Positions 23,398 through 32,922 are shown, numbered from the stretch's first letter. The stretch: DNA of 64,000 nucleotides from Pirellulales bacterium (GCA_022844125.1 JALHMI010000010.1:1-64000); one strand, 5' to 3'. Notes: generated by a model not told the origin, from the letters alone. Numbers and translations are program-made.

Positions 23398-25455
23398 CTA
23401 CTTGGGCGGGTCGAGCGTGACTTCCAGTTTTACTTCCTCGCCTTGGCGCTTCACGATGACGGGCACTTTATCGCCCGCCTTGTATTTGCGCAGCGCACTG
23501 TCGAAGTCTTCGAGATTGCCGATTTTGCTGTCACCAAACTGAATCAGGTTGTCCCCCGCCTTCAGTCCGCCCCGATCAGCCGGACTCCCCTTGGTAGCGC
23601 CGCTGATCGCATAACCGGGCTCGGTTTGGGCAAAATCGGGGATGCTGCCGAAGTACGGGCGATCGCCGCCGCCCCCCATGCGCTCAGTGTCGCCAGCCAC
23701 TTCCTGATACTCGGGCCGGGCGTCCGCCTTGGCGAGTACTTCGGCGGTCTGGGTGACGAGGTTCGCCACGCGGCGCATTCCCGGGACGTTCAGCTTCTCG
23801 AAGTCATCGCTCGGTCGGTGATAGTCGGTGTGCGTGCCAGTGAAATAGAACAGCACCGGCACCTTCGCTCCATAGAACGAGGCGTGATCGCTGGGCCCGA
23901 ATCCGCCGGGTTTCTTGGTGATTTCGAAGCCATGCTCCTTGCCGAACTCGTCGACCAGGGCATCGAACTCCTTGGCCGTGCCGGTGCCGTGCACGATCAG
24001 TTTTTCATCCGCCAGCCGGCCGACCATGTCGAGGTTCAACATCGCCACGGTCTTGTCGATCGGCACGAGCGGTTCGCGCACATAGCGGGCACTGCCGACC
24101 AAGCCGCGTTCTTCGCCGGTGAAGGCGATAAACACGATCCGCCGGGGCGGTTTGCCCTGGGCGACCAGTTGCCGGGCGACTTCCAGCAGCACCGTGGTTC
24201 CGGAACCATTATCGTCCGCGCCGTTATGAATCTCGCTTACTCCCGGAGCAGCGGAGTTGGCGCCACCCAGGCCGAGATGGTCGTAGTGGGCGCCAATCAC
24301 GATCGTTTCATCGGCGTGGGGGCCTTCGCCTTCGAGCACGCCGATCACGTTCTTCACTTCAACTTCCTGGCGCTGGACGGTCACTTCGCCCTTCACCTGC
24401 CAACCAGCGAGTTCTTTGCTCTGCGGCTTGAGATCCTGGTCGATCTCCTGCTCGATCGTGGCCAGCGACTTGCCGAGCACGCTCTCGATAATGGGATTCA
24501 GCACGCTGCGGCGCACCGCGATGACCGGGAACTGCCGCCCTTCAGAACCCTCGGGACCCGCCCCCTCAAACGGCAGCAGCGGATCGACGGCTGCGTCGAT
24601 CTCCTCCGCATATCGCTTTACGTCGTCCGCCAGGTTCTTGAGCTTCGTGACGTGCTTCTGCCATTCGTCGGCTGAGGGTTGCTTGATTTCCTTGAAGTCG
24701 GCATTGGCTTTCGCAATTTCGTCGACTGCGACTTGCCAGCGATCGCGTTTGGAAGCGAGGTTTTTCTTCAGGTCGAAGTCGTCCGTCACGATAATCACCG
24801 CCGCGGCTCCGTGTTCATAGGCATTCGAAACCTTGCGACGGAACGGGGCATACTGCGAGTGATCCGTACCGTTAAAGACGCTATGCGGATCGTTCTGCTG
24901 CGGCTCGTGACGCAGGATGACCACGGCCTTGTCCTTAACGTCGACGCCTGCGTAGTCGTCGTAGCCTTCTTTCTTGGCCGTGATACCGTAGCCGACGAAA
25001 ACCAGCGGCAGGTCGAATTTGCCCGATCCGCCGATCGCCAGCGGATTGAACCCTTTGCCCAGTTTGAGTTCGATCGGCTGCGATGTGCCGTCCGCACTCG
25101 CAGGCCCGATGAAAGCCAGCGAGTTTGGTTCACCGAGGTTCGAGCCGGTCGTCATCTTGAACTTTTGGAAAGGCCCGCCGTCGAAGAGATCCGTTTTCAG
25201 ACCGATCGCGGCAAACTCTTTGGCGATGTAGTCGGCGGCGACGTCCAGCCCCTTGGTGCCAATGCCACGACCTTCCAACTCATCGCTCGCCAGGAACTTG
25301 GCCGTGTCGGCCAGCCGCGATTCGACCGTGCTGGCATCTTCCGCTCGAGCCAGGGGCGCAATTGCTGCCGCAACCAGTATCCACCCCAGCGCGACCCGGC
25401 GACCAGGTGGAAGAATCTGCGAGCGCAAAGACTGGACCATTGAGAAGGTATTCAT
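23398..25455 (-). CDS. Exported M28-family aminopeptidase with PDZ domain
   Basis: A 685-residue exported metallopeptidase. The ATG at 25455 gives a signal peptide (VALGWILVAAAIAPLARA); upstream in-frame sequence looks non-coding. A protease-associated domain (near YGITAKKEGYDDYAGVDV) and a coiled insertion separate it from the M28 catalytic core, with zinc-site motifs GAHYDHLG, NGADDNGSG, TGEERGLVGS and a later His in THTDYHRPSDD. A C-terminal PDZ domain occupies the last 90 residues. It lies upstream of ompH by 195 bases in the same direction; co-transcription is uncertain. Confidence 0.88.
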   Translation of the reverse strand: MNTFSMVQSLRSQILPPGRRVALGWILVAAAIAPLARAEDASTVESRLADTAKFLASDELEGRGIGTKGLDVAADYIAKEFAAIGLKTDLFDGGPFQKFKMTTGSNLGEPNSLAFIGPASADGTSQPIELKLGKGFNPLAIGGSGKFDLPLVFVGYGITAKKEGYDDYAGVDVKDKAVVILRHEPQQNDPHSVFNGTDHSQYAPFRRKVSNAYEHGAAAVIIVTDDFDLKKNLASKRDRWQVAVDEIAKANADFKEIKQPSADEWQKHVTKLKNLADDVKRYAEEIDAAVDPLLPFEGAGPEGSEGRQFPVIAVRRSVLNPIIESVLGKSLATIEQEIDQDLKPQSKELAGWQVKGEVTVQRQEVEVKNVIGVLEGEGPHADETIVIGAHYDHLGLGGANSAAPGVSEIHNGADDNGSGTTVLLEVARQLVAQGKPPRRIVFIAFTGEERGLVGSARYVREPLVPIDKTVAMLNLDMVGRLADEKLIVHGTGTAKEFDALVDEFGKEHGFEITKKPGGFGPSDHASFYGAKVPVLFYFTGTHTDYHRPSDDFEKLNVPGMRRVANLVTQTAEVLAKADARPEYQEVAGDTERMGGGGDRPYFGSIPDFAQTEPGYAISGATKGSPADRGGLKAGDNLIQFGDSKIGNLEDFDSALRKYKAGDKVPVIVKRQGEEVKLEVTLDPPK

Positions 25456-25725
25456 GGCGTCAAACGAATTCCAGATTGGGATGCGGAGGGCGGAGGGCGT
25501 GCGCCACACGCGGGGCGCATGGTCGCCGGAAAGGCTGTCCAACATCATGATTCTTGACCCACCCCCGCCAACCGTCAAGCGACCGACCTGAGGTGCTTTT
25601 GCCGCCTGCGCGGGTTCTACGTGCTGGAGTGACGCGAAACCGGCTAAACGGCCGCTCATCGGCGTGGGCAATGACGCCAAACTCTATCATTGGCGAGCCA
25701 GGAACCCTAAAATCAAGGGAGTTTC

Positions 25726-27498
25726 GTGTCCACTTTGGCGCTGTTCCCAAGCAACGATTGCTGGAGTCGGTTCGTGCCCTCGCTCTACGTTATGAAGGGT
25801 CAGGATCAGGGGACGCTGTTTGACGTCGACGATGGGAGTATTGGCATCGGTCGCGACGCGGCCAATCAGATTCGCCTGCACGATACCGAAGTCTCTCGCC
25901 GCCACGCGGAAGTGCACTACGACGGCAGCACTTGCGTCATCAGTGATCTGGGCAGCTCGAACGGCACCTATGTGAACGGCCGCCGGATCGAGAAAGACCA
26001 CCAGCTTTCCAACAGCGATCGCGTGCAACTGGGCGGCACGGTGATGCTGTACACCGACCCGGCCGAGAAACTCCCGGAGGACATCTCGGACAAGGTCGAC
26101 ATCGTGCCGCGGGGCTTGCTGCCCGACAGCTCGCGGATTGTCCGCTCGATGAGCCAGCAGGAAGGCAGCCAACTGCTGAACCTCGACTTCGAGGGGGCCA
26201 GCAGCCCCTGGCTAGCCCGGGCCCGCAGCAACTTGCAGATCATGTATCGCACGGCGCTGGCTGTCAGCCATACGCTCGACATCGACCAACTGCTGAGCCG
26301 GATCATGCAGTTGATTTTCGAGTGGGTCGAAGCCGATCGCGGCTGCATCATGTTGCTCGACGAAGGGACCAAGCAACTCGTGCCCAAGGTGCGACGCAAC
26401 CGGCAGGGAGGCGACTCGTCCGATCGGCTGACGATCAGCAAGACGATTCTCGACTACGTGATGCAGCACAACGAAGGTGTGCTGACCAGCGACGCCAAGG
26501 AAGACGAACGCTGGGATCACGCCGCCAGCATTGTGCAAATGGGGATCCGCGAAGCGATCTGCGTGCCCATGCAAGGACGCTACGACGTGGTGGGGGTCAT
26601 CTACATTGACACCTCGCTCACGCCGCAGCAGATCATCAAACAGAAGGGACACCAGAACAAATTCACCGAAGAGCACCTGAAGCTGATGATCGCGATCGCC
26701 CATCAGGCAGCCCTCGCCGTCGAGGATACCCGGCATTACGGAGCGATGATGCAGGCCGAACGCCTGGCTGCAGTCGGCCAGACGATCGCCATGCTCTCGC
26801 ACCACATCAAGAACATCCTGCAGGGCATTCGCGGCGGCAGCTACGTGATGGAAACGGGGCTCGAAAAGCACGATGAAGCCACGATCCGCAAGGGTTGGTC
26901 GATGGTCGATCGAAATCTGAATAAGATCTCGGCCATGGTGCTCGACATGCTCACGTTCAGCAAAGAGCGCGAGCCGGAGCCGCTGCCCTGCGACATCAAC
27001 CAGGTGGTCGGCGAAGTCGTTGAACTGGCGCAGGCCAAAGCCGCCGAGCTTAACGTCGCCGTCGTCTGGCAGCCCGGCGAAGATATTCCCACACTGGCGT
27101 TTGATCCCGAAGGACTGCACCGCGCGGTGCTCAACATCGCATCCAATGCCGTCGACGCCTGCGACGGTCGCGAGGCGGGACAGGTAACCATCGCCACGCA
27201 CTTCTCTCCGGACGAAGCGCTGCTGCGGATCACGATCGACGACAACGGCGTGGGCATTCCGCCCGAGGACATCGAGCGGATCTTCACGATCTTCGTCTCG
27301 GGCAAAGGCAGCAAGGGCACCGGCCTGGGGCTACCCGTGAGCCGCAAGATTCTGCAAGAACACGGCGGCAACATTCGCGTTGAAAGCACGGTCGGCAGTG
27401 GCAGCCGCTTTACGCTCGAACTTCCAGCCGTGCTGGGAGGCACAAGCTGCGAGCCTTCGCCCATCGCCGGCAAGACCGGGCAGATGGCCCGGCCATAG
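25726..27498 (+). CDS. FHA-GAF sensor histidine kinase
   Basis: A 590-residue cytosolic sensor kinase (GTG start). An FHA domain (residues 20-110, with SRRHAEV and GSSNGTYVN) reads phosphothreonine; a GAF domain (185-335) senses a small ligand. The kinase part has phospho-acceptor His359 in MLSHHIKNIL, the N box around NIASNAVDAC, and ATP-binding DDNGVGI and GTGLGLPVS. No response regulator is adjacent. The combination of FHA with a histidine kinase suggests input from the Ser/Thr kinases nearby. Confidence 0.9.
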   Translation: MSTLALFPSNDCWSRFVPSLYVMKGQDQGTLFDVDDGSIGIGRDAANQIRLHDTEVSRRHAEVHYDGSTCVISDLGSSNGTYVNGRRIEKDHQLSNSDRVQLGGTVMLYTDPAEKLPEDISDKVDIVPRGLLPDSSRIVRSMSQQEGSQLLNLDFEGASSPWLARARSNLQIMYRTALAVSHTLDIDQLLSRIMQLIFEWVEADRGCIMLLDEGTKQLVPKVRRNRQGGDSSDRLTISKTILDYVMQHNEGVLTSDAKEDERWDHAASIVQMGIREAICVPMQGRYDVVGVIYIDTSLTPQQIIKQKGHQNKFTEEHLKLMIAIAHQAALAVEDTRHYGAMMQAERLAAVGQTIAMLSHHIKNILQGIRGGSYVMETGLEKHDEATIRKGWSMVDRNLNKISAMVLDMLTFSKEREPEPLPCDINQVVGEVVELAQAKAAELNVAVVWQPGEDIPTLAFDPEGLHRAVLNIASNAVDACDGREAGQVTIATHFSPDEALLRITIDDNGVGIPPEDIERIFTIFVSGKGSKGTGLGLPVSRKILQEHGGNIRVESTVGSGSRFTLELPAVLGGTSCEPSPIAGKTGQMARP

Positions 27499-27511
27499 AA
27501 GTGGCTCGGTG

Positions 27512-28183
27512 TTATTCTTTGAACCCCGCCGCCTGGCCGACGAACGGATTGTCGCGCTTCTCGCGACCCACGGTCGTCGCCGGCCCATGACCGGGCAGCA
27601 CGATCGTCTCGTCGTCGAGCGTGAAGAGTTTCTTCCAGATGCCGTCGGCCAACTGCTCGAAACTGCCGTCGGGAAAGTCGGTCCTTCCGATGCTGCCAGC
27701 AAACAGCACGTCGCCGCCGAACACGAGCGTGGGTTCCACGCCTTCGGCAATGAACACGACGTGTCCACTGGAGTGACCGGGAATTTCGCGGACCGACAGC
27801 TTGAACCCGGCGGCTTCGTACTCATCGCCTTCAGCTATCAGCTTGTCCGCCGGCGGACTCACCAGGTGCGCGCCAAATGCTGCAGAGAGATTGAGGGCCG
27901 GGTTTACGAGCTTTGCGGCGTCTTCCTCGCTAACCACAATCGGGCAGTCGGGATAACGTTCCTTCAGCGCTTCGTTGCCGGCGATGTGGTCGCTGTGGCC
28001 ATGCGTGATCAAGAAGGCCGCAGGCGTTAAAGCTTCGCTTTCCAGCAAATCCAGAATCTTCTCCGGCTCAAGTCCAGGATCGACGACCAGGCAGTCGCTG
28101 CGGCCGGGCAGTGCGGCGACGTAAGTGTTCTCTTCAAAAGGAGCTGAGACGATCGACCAGATGCGTACATCGCGCAAGTTCAT
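27512..28183 (-). CDS. Metallo-beta-lactamase-fold hydrolase, glyoxalase II-like
   Basis: A 223-residue MBL-fold enzyme. The metal motif THGHSDHIAG gives His61, His63, Asp65 and His66; EIPGHSSGHV, FGGDVLF and PGHGPAT supply the remaining ligands. The subgroup resembles the GloB/YcbL hydroxyacylglutathione-hydrolase relatives, where the substrate is often unknown. It converges with the sensor kinase 13 bases away. Confidence 0.9.
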   Translation of the reverse strand: MNLRDVRIWSIVSAPFEENTYVAALPGRSDCLVVDPGLEPEKILDLLESEALTPAAFLITHGHSDHIAGNEALKERYPDCPIVVSEEDAAKLVNPALNLSAAFGAHLVSPPADKLIAEGDEYEAAGFKLSVREIPGHSSGHVVFIAEGVEPTLVFGGDVLFAGSIGRTDFPDGSFEQLADGIWKKLFTLDDETIVLPGHGPATTVGREKRDNPFVGQAAGFKE

Positions 28184-28515
28184 AAATCGACCTTTCCCCG
28201 GCAGCGTGCGTTGGTGTAAAAGCAGGTAAATCTTGCGTTTCCCGCGTCGGCGCTAAGCTTGCCGCGGATTAGGCAAACCGGGCCGGTCGCACGAAGCAAA
28301 GTAATATACGGCCAACAGCTTGGGCGATAAACCACCCAGGACAACCTTTCGGCTGCTTGTGCAAGCAGAACCAGCGGAGCTGGCTAGCGCATGGTCGTGC
28401 TTTTCTTGCACAAGCGCGGGAGAACAATTGCTGCTGGACACGCATCGAGCTTGTAGGGGAGACCCGCAGAGCTCGTTGCCGAGGCGGTTCAGCAACTCTG
28501 AGGAGGAAGATTTTG
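28184..28515. other. Divergent intergenic region upstream of the DUF1571 gene
   Basis: 332 bases between divergent genes. It holds the palindrome CTGCTTGTGCAAGCAG (28353-28368) and, 49 bases on, CTTGCACAAG (28405-28414), the reverse complement of its core. They could be paired operator sites or one large stem. A strong AGGAGGA ribosome site (28501-28507) lies just before the ATG at 28516. No further gene is recognised. Confidence 0.5.
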
Positions 28516-29454
28516 ATGACCCACGCAAAATGGCTACTTGGATTGGCGGTTTCAGGCGGCACACTGGCACTGGCCACGAGCCTCCTGGCGCAAGCGCCCG
28601 GCAGCGGACTGCCCGGCCGCGAGCAACTGCCCCGACCCGTCTATCGCGTCGGCCAGGTGCCTGACAACCAGCCCCGCGTGGCCGCGAATACGAATCTTCC
28701 GGCCGAAACTCCGACCACTCCGCAGCCGGCCCCACAGCAAGCTACCCCGGCCCCGAATGAGCACCCGCTTGAGCCGGCCTTGCGGATGGCCTACGGCGCG
28801 ATCGAAAATATCAACACCAACATCAAAGATTACTCGGCGGTGATGGTCAAGCGCGAGCGAGTGAACGGAAGACTCAACGAACAAGAGTTCATGTTCATCA
28901 AGATTCGCCATCAGCCGTTCAGCGTCTATATGTACTTTCTCGGCCCCGAAAAGCTTAAGGGCCAGGAAGCCATCTACGTCGAAGGCCAGAACAATGGCAA
29001 TCTGCTCGGCCACGGCGTGGGCATCAAGAAGATCGCCGGCACCGTGCCGCTGCAGCCGACCGGGGCTCTGGCCATGGCCGGGCAGCGTTACCCGATCACC
29101 GAGATTGGCTTCTTAAACCTGACCAAGCGCCTGATCGAAGTCGCCGAGGCGGACAAGCAGTACGGCGAATGTGAAGTGAAGTTTTACAAGGGCGCGAAGA
29201 TCAACGGCCGCTCGTCGACCTGCATCCAGGTCGAACATCCGATTCCGCGTAAGAACTTCCGCTTCAACAAGGCCCTGGTGTTCGTCGACGACGAGCTGAA
29301 CATTCCGGTCCGCTACGAGGCCTACGAGTGGCCCGCCCAGCAAGGTGGCCAGCCGCAGCTCATCGAAGAATACACCTATACGGACATCAAGGTGAACAAC
29401 GGCTTCACCGACGCCGACTTCAGCGAGCACAATCCAAACTACAACTTCCACTAA
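28516..29454 (+). CDS. Exported DUF1571-family protein
   Basis: A 312-residue protein. The ATG at 28516 is fixed by a strong AGGAGGA site nine bases upstream and by a signal peptide (LLGLAVSGGTLALATSLLAQ). A proline-rich linker precedes the DUF1571 domain: DYSAVMVKRERVNG, FMFIKIRHQPFSVYMYFLGP and a C-terminal YTDIKVNNGFTDADF. DUF1571 proteins are secreted and common in planctomycetes, with fold related to LolA/LolB-type carriers; function is unestablished. It stands alone, followed by a strong terminator. Confidence 0.85.
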   Translation: MTHAKWLLGLAVSGGTLALATSLLAQAPGSGLPGREQLPRPVYRVGQVPDNQPRVAANTNLPAETPTTPQPAPQQATPAPNEHPLEPALRMAYGAIENINTNIKDYSAVMVKRERVNGRLNEQEFMFIKIRHQPFSVYMYFLGPEKLKGQEAIYVEGQNNGNLLGHGVGIKKIAGTVPLQPTGALAMAGQRYPITEIGFLNLTKRLIEVAEADKQYGECEVKFYKGAKINGRSSTCIQVEHPIPRKNFRFNKALVFVDDELNIPVRYEAYEWPAQQGGQPQLIEEYTYTDIKVNNGFTDADFSEHNPNYNFH

Positions 29455-29501
29455 GTCAACTTCATAGCACTCGACCTCGAGTCGAGTAACGTCAACAAAC
29501 A

Positions 29502-29537
29502 GGGCCGCCGTCACACCCAAGTGACGGCGGCCCTTTT
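29502..29537 (+). terminator. Rho-independent terminator after the DUF1571 gene
   Basis: GGGCCGCCGTCAC (29502-29514) pairs with GTGACGGCGGCCC (29521-29533) in a perfect 13-bp stem with a 6-base loop, followed by TTTT. It lies 48 bases after the DUF1571 stop and also ends readthrough toward the minus-strand LysM gene. Confidence 0.92.
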
Positions 29538-29624
29538 GTATTGCTCTCGCCCCGAGGACGGCAGCCGAATCCAAATACCTACCGCGGGAACTGATTTCCC
29601 GGGCTTTCTGCGCACGGCTCGCGA

Positions 29625-31007
29625 CTAATATCTCGACTCCGCCGGCTGGGCGGCAGCTTCCGCCCCGCGGACCGGCATGACCAGTTCCATGCCAGGACGC
29701 AGGTGGTCGTAGTCCTCGCCCAACGCATCGCGATTCAGGTCGTAAATCTCGGCCCAGCGAGTCGCTTTCCCAAGTTCGTAGCGGGCAATGGTGAACAACG
29801 TGTCCCCTTGGTTCACGATGTACACATCGCGGCCACTGCGCGGCTGAACCGCACTTGCGCGGGTCGCTCCGGCCTGCACCACCGCGCTCTTTCTGGGACG
29901 CGGGCAAAGGCTTGGATAGTCACGCTGCAAGTCTTCCAGCGGCGGCACGGAGAGTTGACTGCCGACGGTCAGCTTGTCCGATTTCGGTAGCACGGCCCTG
30001 TTGTGCGCGGCCAGGGCCTTGAAGTAACCGCCCGTGCCGTACACCGCTTCTGACACGGTCCACAGCGAGTCGCCCGGTTGCACGGTGTACATGCCATTCT
30101 CGATAGGCAAGGGTGCTGCTTCGCTCGCATCGGCAGCGAGCGGCGCCGCAACGGATGCGCTATTGCGCCAAGCATCCGGAGCAGGTGTTTCTGTCGCAGC
30201 ATCCCGAATGCTGGTCTCGGCTGCAGAGCTCTCGAACCGATCGAACGGAGCGGCAGGTTGTTGCGGTTCACCTTCTTGAGCCGGCGAAGTGGCGGGCTGC
30301 GGCTCGAACACGCTTTGTGGTGCGTCATCTTGAGGGTCTGCCGCGGGAAGTTCACTCTCTGTCCATTCCCGCTCCGGCCCGTTCTTTGCATTGTCGACTG
30401 CGGGCGCAGCCGCAACGGGCGGTGCTTGATCAAACGGGTTGCGCAGGGCCGCGCTTCGCGGTGCCGGCGCTTCGAGCGCGTTGTTGGCCGGCAAGGGTTG
30501 CTCAGGCGGATCGACCTCCGTCGTCTGCCCGGCATAGGGATCGCCGATCGCCGGTTCCGTAGCGTCAGGCACCGTCATCAAAGGATCTGCCACGACCTCC
30601 TCGCCACTGGCGTCAACCGGCTCCTCACTCGCTTCCACGGGAAACTCGGCGCTTGCCCGCCGCAGCGGATTACCCCCGTTTCGCGGCGTGTCCGCCGCAA
30701 CGATTTCCCTTCCTGTTTCCGCCGCTGGGGCTTCGTAGGGATCCACGGCTTCGCCTGCGGCGACTTCGATCGTGGCCGGCGCTACGCTCTTTGCCGGGGT
30801 GTCCCACAACTTCGAGCCCGTAATCCTCGATTCATCCGAGGCCACCGTCACATCGCCATGCGTCGGCAATGGCTTGACGGCAGTCTGGTCTCCCAAGCCG
30901 CGTGAGGGGAACTCGTGGCTGGCTTGCAAGTGGCGGAACAGCAGCACGCCGAACACCGTCATCAGGACCGCGATTACGCCCAGACCGATCTTGGTTTCCT
31001 TGCCCAT
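29625..31007 (-). CDS. Membrane-anchored protein with two LysM domains
   Basis: A 460-residue protein with one N-terminal membrane segment (IGLGVIAVLMTVFGVLLF), a 270-residue acidic, Pro/Ala-rich linker, and two LysM domains (about 303-355, starting YTVQPGDSLWTVSEAVYG, and about 396-448, starting YIVNQGDTLFTIARYELG). LysM binds peptidoglycan. It follows rsmH by 66 bases in the same direction, the slot where ftsL sits in classical dcw clusters, so a cell-wall role is suggested by domains and position. Confidence 0.85.
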   Translation of the reverse strand: MGKETKIGLGVIAVLMTVFGVLLFRHLQASHEFPSRGLGDQTAVKPLPTHGDVTVASDESRITGSKLWDTPAKSVAPATIEVAAGEAVDPYEAPAAETGREIVAADTPRNGGNPLRRASAEFPVEASEEPVDASGEEVVADPLMTVPDATEPAIGDPYAGQTTEVDPPEQPLPANNALEAPAPRSAALRNPFDQAPPVAAAPAVDNAKNGPEREWTESELPAADPQDDAPQSVFEPQPATSPAQEGEPQQPAAPFDRFESSAAETSIRDAATETPAPDAWRNSASVAAPLAADASEAAPLPIENGMYTVQPGDSLWTVSEAVYGTGGYFKALAAHNRAVLPKSDKLTVGSQLSVPPLEDLQRDYPSLCPRPRKSAVVQAGATRASAVQPRSGRDVYIVNQGDTLFTIARYELGKATRWAEIYDLNRDALGEDYDHLRPGMELVMPVRGAEAAAQPAESRY

Positions 31008-31073
31008 TTGATTAAGCCTCCTGCTTAAGTTGCCGCATTCGAGCTTCTTCGCTCGCGGCGAGTTGAGTGTCCC

Positions 31074-31961
31074 TTAGGCGCTGCGGGCGGCGACACGAAG
31101 CTTTGCGCTGCGCGAGCGTGGATTTTTGGCTACTTCCGCGTCTGAGGGCAGCAGCGGTTTGCGTGTGAGCACTTCGTAACGCGGATCGTCGCGAAACGCA
31201 TTCTTGACAAGCCGGTCTTCCAGCGAATGAAAGCTGATGATGGCCAGCCGGCCGCCGGGTTTCAGGTAGTTTGCAAAGTCGGCAAGCGCACTCTCGAGCG
31301 AACCGAGTTCATCGTTGACGGCGATCCGCAAGGCCTGAAACGTCCGCGTGGCAGGGTCGATGCGCCGCGAGTCCGGCGTGCGCGGCACCGCCCGCCGCAC
31401 GATTTCGGCCAGCTCAGCTGCGGTTCGAATCGGTCTTTCGGCCCGCCGCTCGACGATCGCTCGGGCGATCCGTCGGCTGTGCCGTTCTTCGCCATATTCG
31501 TAGATCACATTTGCGAGCTGGGTCGCATCCAGCCGGGCAATCAGCCGCCAGGCGGGTTCGCCACTTTCGGTGTCGAAGCGCAAGTCAAGCTCGCCTTCGG
31601 CGTCGAAGCTGAAGCCTCGCTCCTGATCGGCGAGTTGATCGCTTGATAGCCCCAGATCGAGGACGATGCCGTCGATGGCCGCGATCTCGAGTTCGTCCAG
31701 CACTGCACCCAGTTCCGTGTAGTTCGTCGCGGCAACCTTGACGGGCAATCCGGCCAGATTCCGCTCCGCGGCATCAATCGCCCGCTGGTCGCGGTCCAGA
31801 CCGATCACGACTCCCGTCGGTCCCACACGCTCGGCCAAGGCCCTGGTATGGCCGCCAGCGCCGAGCGTGCCATCAACTAGAGTATGCCCCGGCCGTGGAT
31901 CGAGCGCAGCGACGACCTCGTCCAGCATGACGGAAACGTGGATCGGGGCCGATGCGTGCAT
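31074..31961 (-). CDS. rsmH: 16S rRNA m4C1402 methyltransferase RsmH
   Basis: A 295-residue SAM-dependent methyltransferase for the N4 of C1402 in 16S rRNA. Motifs: HVSVMLDEV near the N-terminus, DGTLGAGGHTRALAE (SAM loop), LDLGLSSDQL, and SFHSLEDRLVK near the end. The start chosen gives the family-typical 8 residues before HVSVM; an ATG at 32000 is an alternative. It follows mraZ and precedes the LysM gene, a remnant of the dcw cluster order. Confidence 0.94.
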   Translation of the reverse strand: MHASAPIHVSVMLDEVVAALDPRPGHTLVDGTLGAGGHTRALAERVGPTGVVIGLDRDQRAIDAAERNLAGLPVKVAATNYTELGAVLDELEIAAIDGIVLDLGLSSDQLADQERGFSFDAEGELDLRFDTESGEPAWRLIARLDATQLANVIYEYGEERHSRRIARAIVERRAERPIRTAAELAEIVRRAVPRTPDSRRIDPATRTFQALRIAVNDELGSLESALADFANYLKPGGRLAIISFHSLEDRLVKNAFRDDPRYEVLTRKPLLPSDAEVAKNPRSRSAKLRVAARSA

Positions 31962-32306
31962 GCGGTGTCGTGGTTCGCCGGATAGAAATGCCGTCGCCAT
32001 GCGAGGCTGTATACAAGAATGGGCGAAACCAGCATAGAACAAAGCCCCGCGCCCGGTCACTTCCATGTGCCCGGGATTGTGGGGCTTGCGGGACGCGGCC
32101 TCTAGCACCGCGTTCCGCTGACGATCGCAAATCCCGAACGCGATCCATGCGTCGGGCCTGTCGCACTCTGGAAGGACGATCGGTGGCCTTGGACCGACCT
32201 TCCGGCTCGAACAGGCAAATTGCGGTCGCCGGACGGACAAACCTGCTTGCATCTCCTGGTGATTGAGCCGTATCCGCCCAGTCTGCGGCTCAAGCTGTGT
32301 TTACCC
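31962..32306. other. Gap between rsmH and mraZ, no gene recognised
   Basis: 345 bases between mraZ stop and the chosen rsmH start. An in-frame upward extension of rsmH is open to 32252 but lacks conservation. There is no ribosome site or hairpin with a T-run that I trust, so rsmH may be read through from the mraZ promoter or have its own start here. Confidence 0.35.
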
Positions 32307-32756
32307 TTACCCCACCGGTCGCTCGAAAGCGGCTTCGGCAAAGCGGTCGTATTCCATCTGTCGCTGGGCCACATAGGCTTCCCAGCGAGTTCGCTCCCAA
32401 AGTTCCAAGTGGTCGAGCACTCCGACCAGCACCGCCTCTTTGCCTAGCCCCGCAAGGGCAGCCAGTTCCGGCGGAATCCGCACCCGCCCCTGACTATCCA
32501 ACTCAACTGCCTGGGCCCGCGAATAGAACAAGCGACTGAAGGCTCGTACATCCGTGGCGTTAGGCGAGGCTTCCATCAGGCGGCGTGCCTGCTCGGCCAG
32601 CGTGTCCTCCGTGTACAGAGCCAATGAACCGTCGGTGCCTGGCGTGACGTACAGCACTCCCTTGGCCAGTTCCCCCAGGGCTTCTCTGAGGGGCTTGGGA
32701 ATCGCGACCCGAAGCTTTTCGTCGACCGCACGAGCAAACGTTCCGGTCAACAACAT
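32307..32756 (-). CDS. mraZ: Transcriptional regulator MraZ
   Basis: A 149-residue AbrB-like regulator with two SpoVT/AbrB-type repeats: LLTGTFARAVDEKLRVAIPK near the start and AVELDSQGRVRIPPELAALA in the second half. MraZ represses its own dcw promoter by binding TGGGN repeats. Exactly such repeats precede this gene. The first gene of the cluster, on the minus strand with rsmH downstream. Confidence 0.95.
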   Translation of the reverse strand: MLLTGTFARAVDEKLRVAIPKPLREALGELAKGVLYVTPGTDGSLALYTEDTLAEQARRLMEASPNATDVRAFSRLFYSRAQAVELDSQGRVRIPPELAALAGLGKEAVLVGVLDHLELWERTRWEAYVAQRQMEYDRFAEAAFERPVG

Positions 32757-32760
32757 GCTT

Positions 32761-32795
32761 CACCACAAATCCCCATTCATCACCAACGAGTCCCA
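32761..32795 (-). promoter_or_regulatory. MraZ operator: four 10-bp-spaced repeats
   Basis: On the minus strand, TGGGA, TGGTG, TGGGG and TGGTG are spaced exactly 10 bases apart (plus-strand starts 32791, 32781, 32771, 32761), ending 4 bases before the mraZ ATG. MraZ is known to bind arrays of TGGGN separated by 5 bases, one helical turn, so this is its operator. It overlaps the region between the -10 and the ATG. Confidence 0.85.
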
Positions 32796-32823
32796 AAGAT
32801 ATCCAGATTCGGCCATGCGTCAA
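32796..32823 (-). promoter_or_regulatory. Sigma-70-type promoter of mraZ
   Basis: Minus strand TTGACG (plus 32818-32823) and TATCTT (plus 32796-32801) are separated by 16 bases and lie directly upstream of the MraZ repeats. The match to -35/-10 consensus is good for -35, moderate for -10. Confidence 0.6.
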
Positions 32824-32922
32824 GCGGGCTTTTTTTGACCACCGGATTGTGAGCGCGGTACATCGCTGGAAAGCGTTACGCAGCCATACGCTACGCCGCA
32901 AAAAGTGGTCAAGAAAGTGTGC

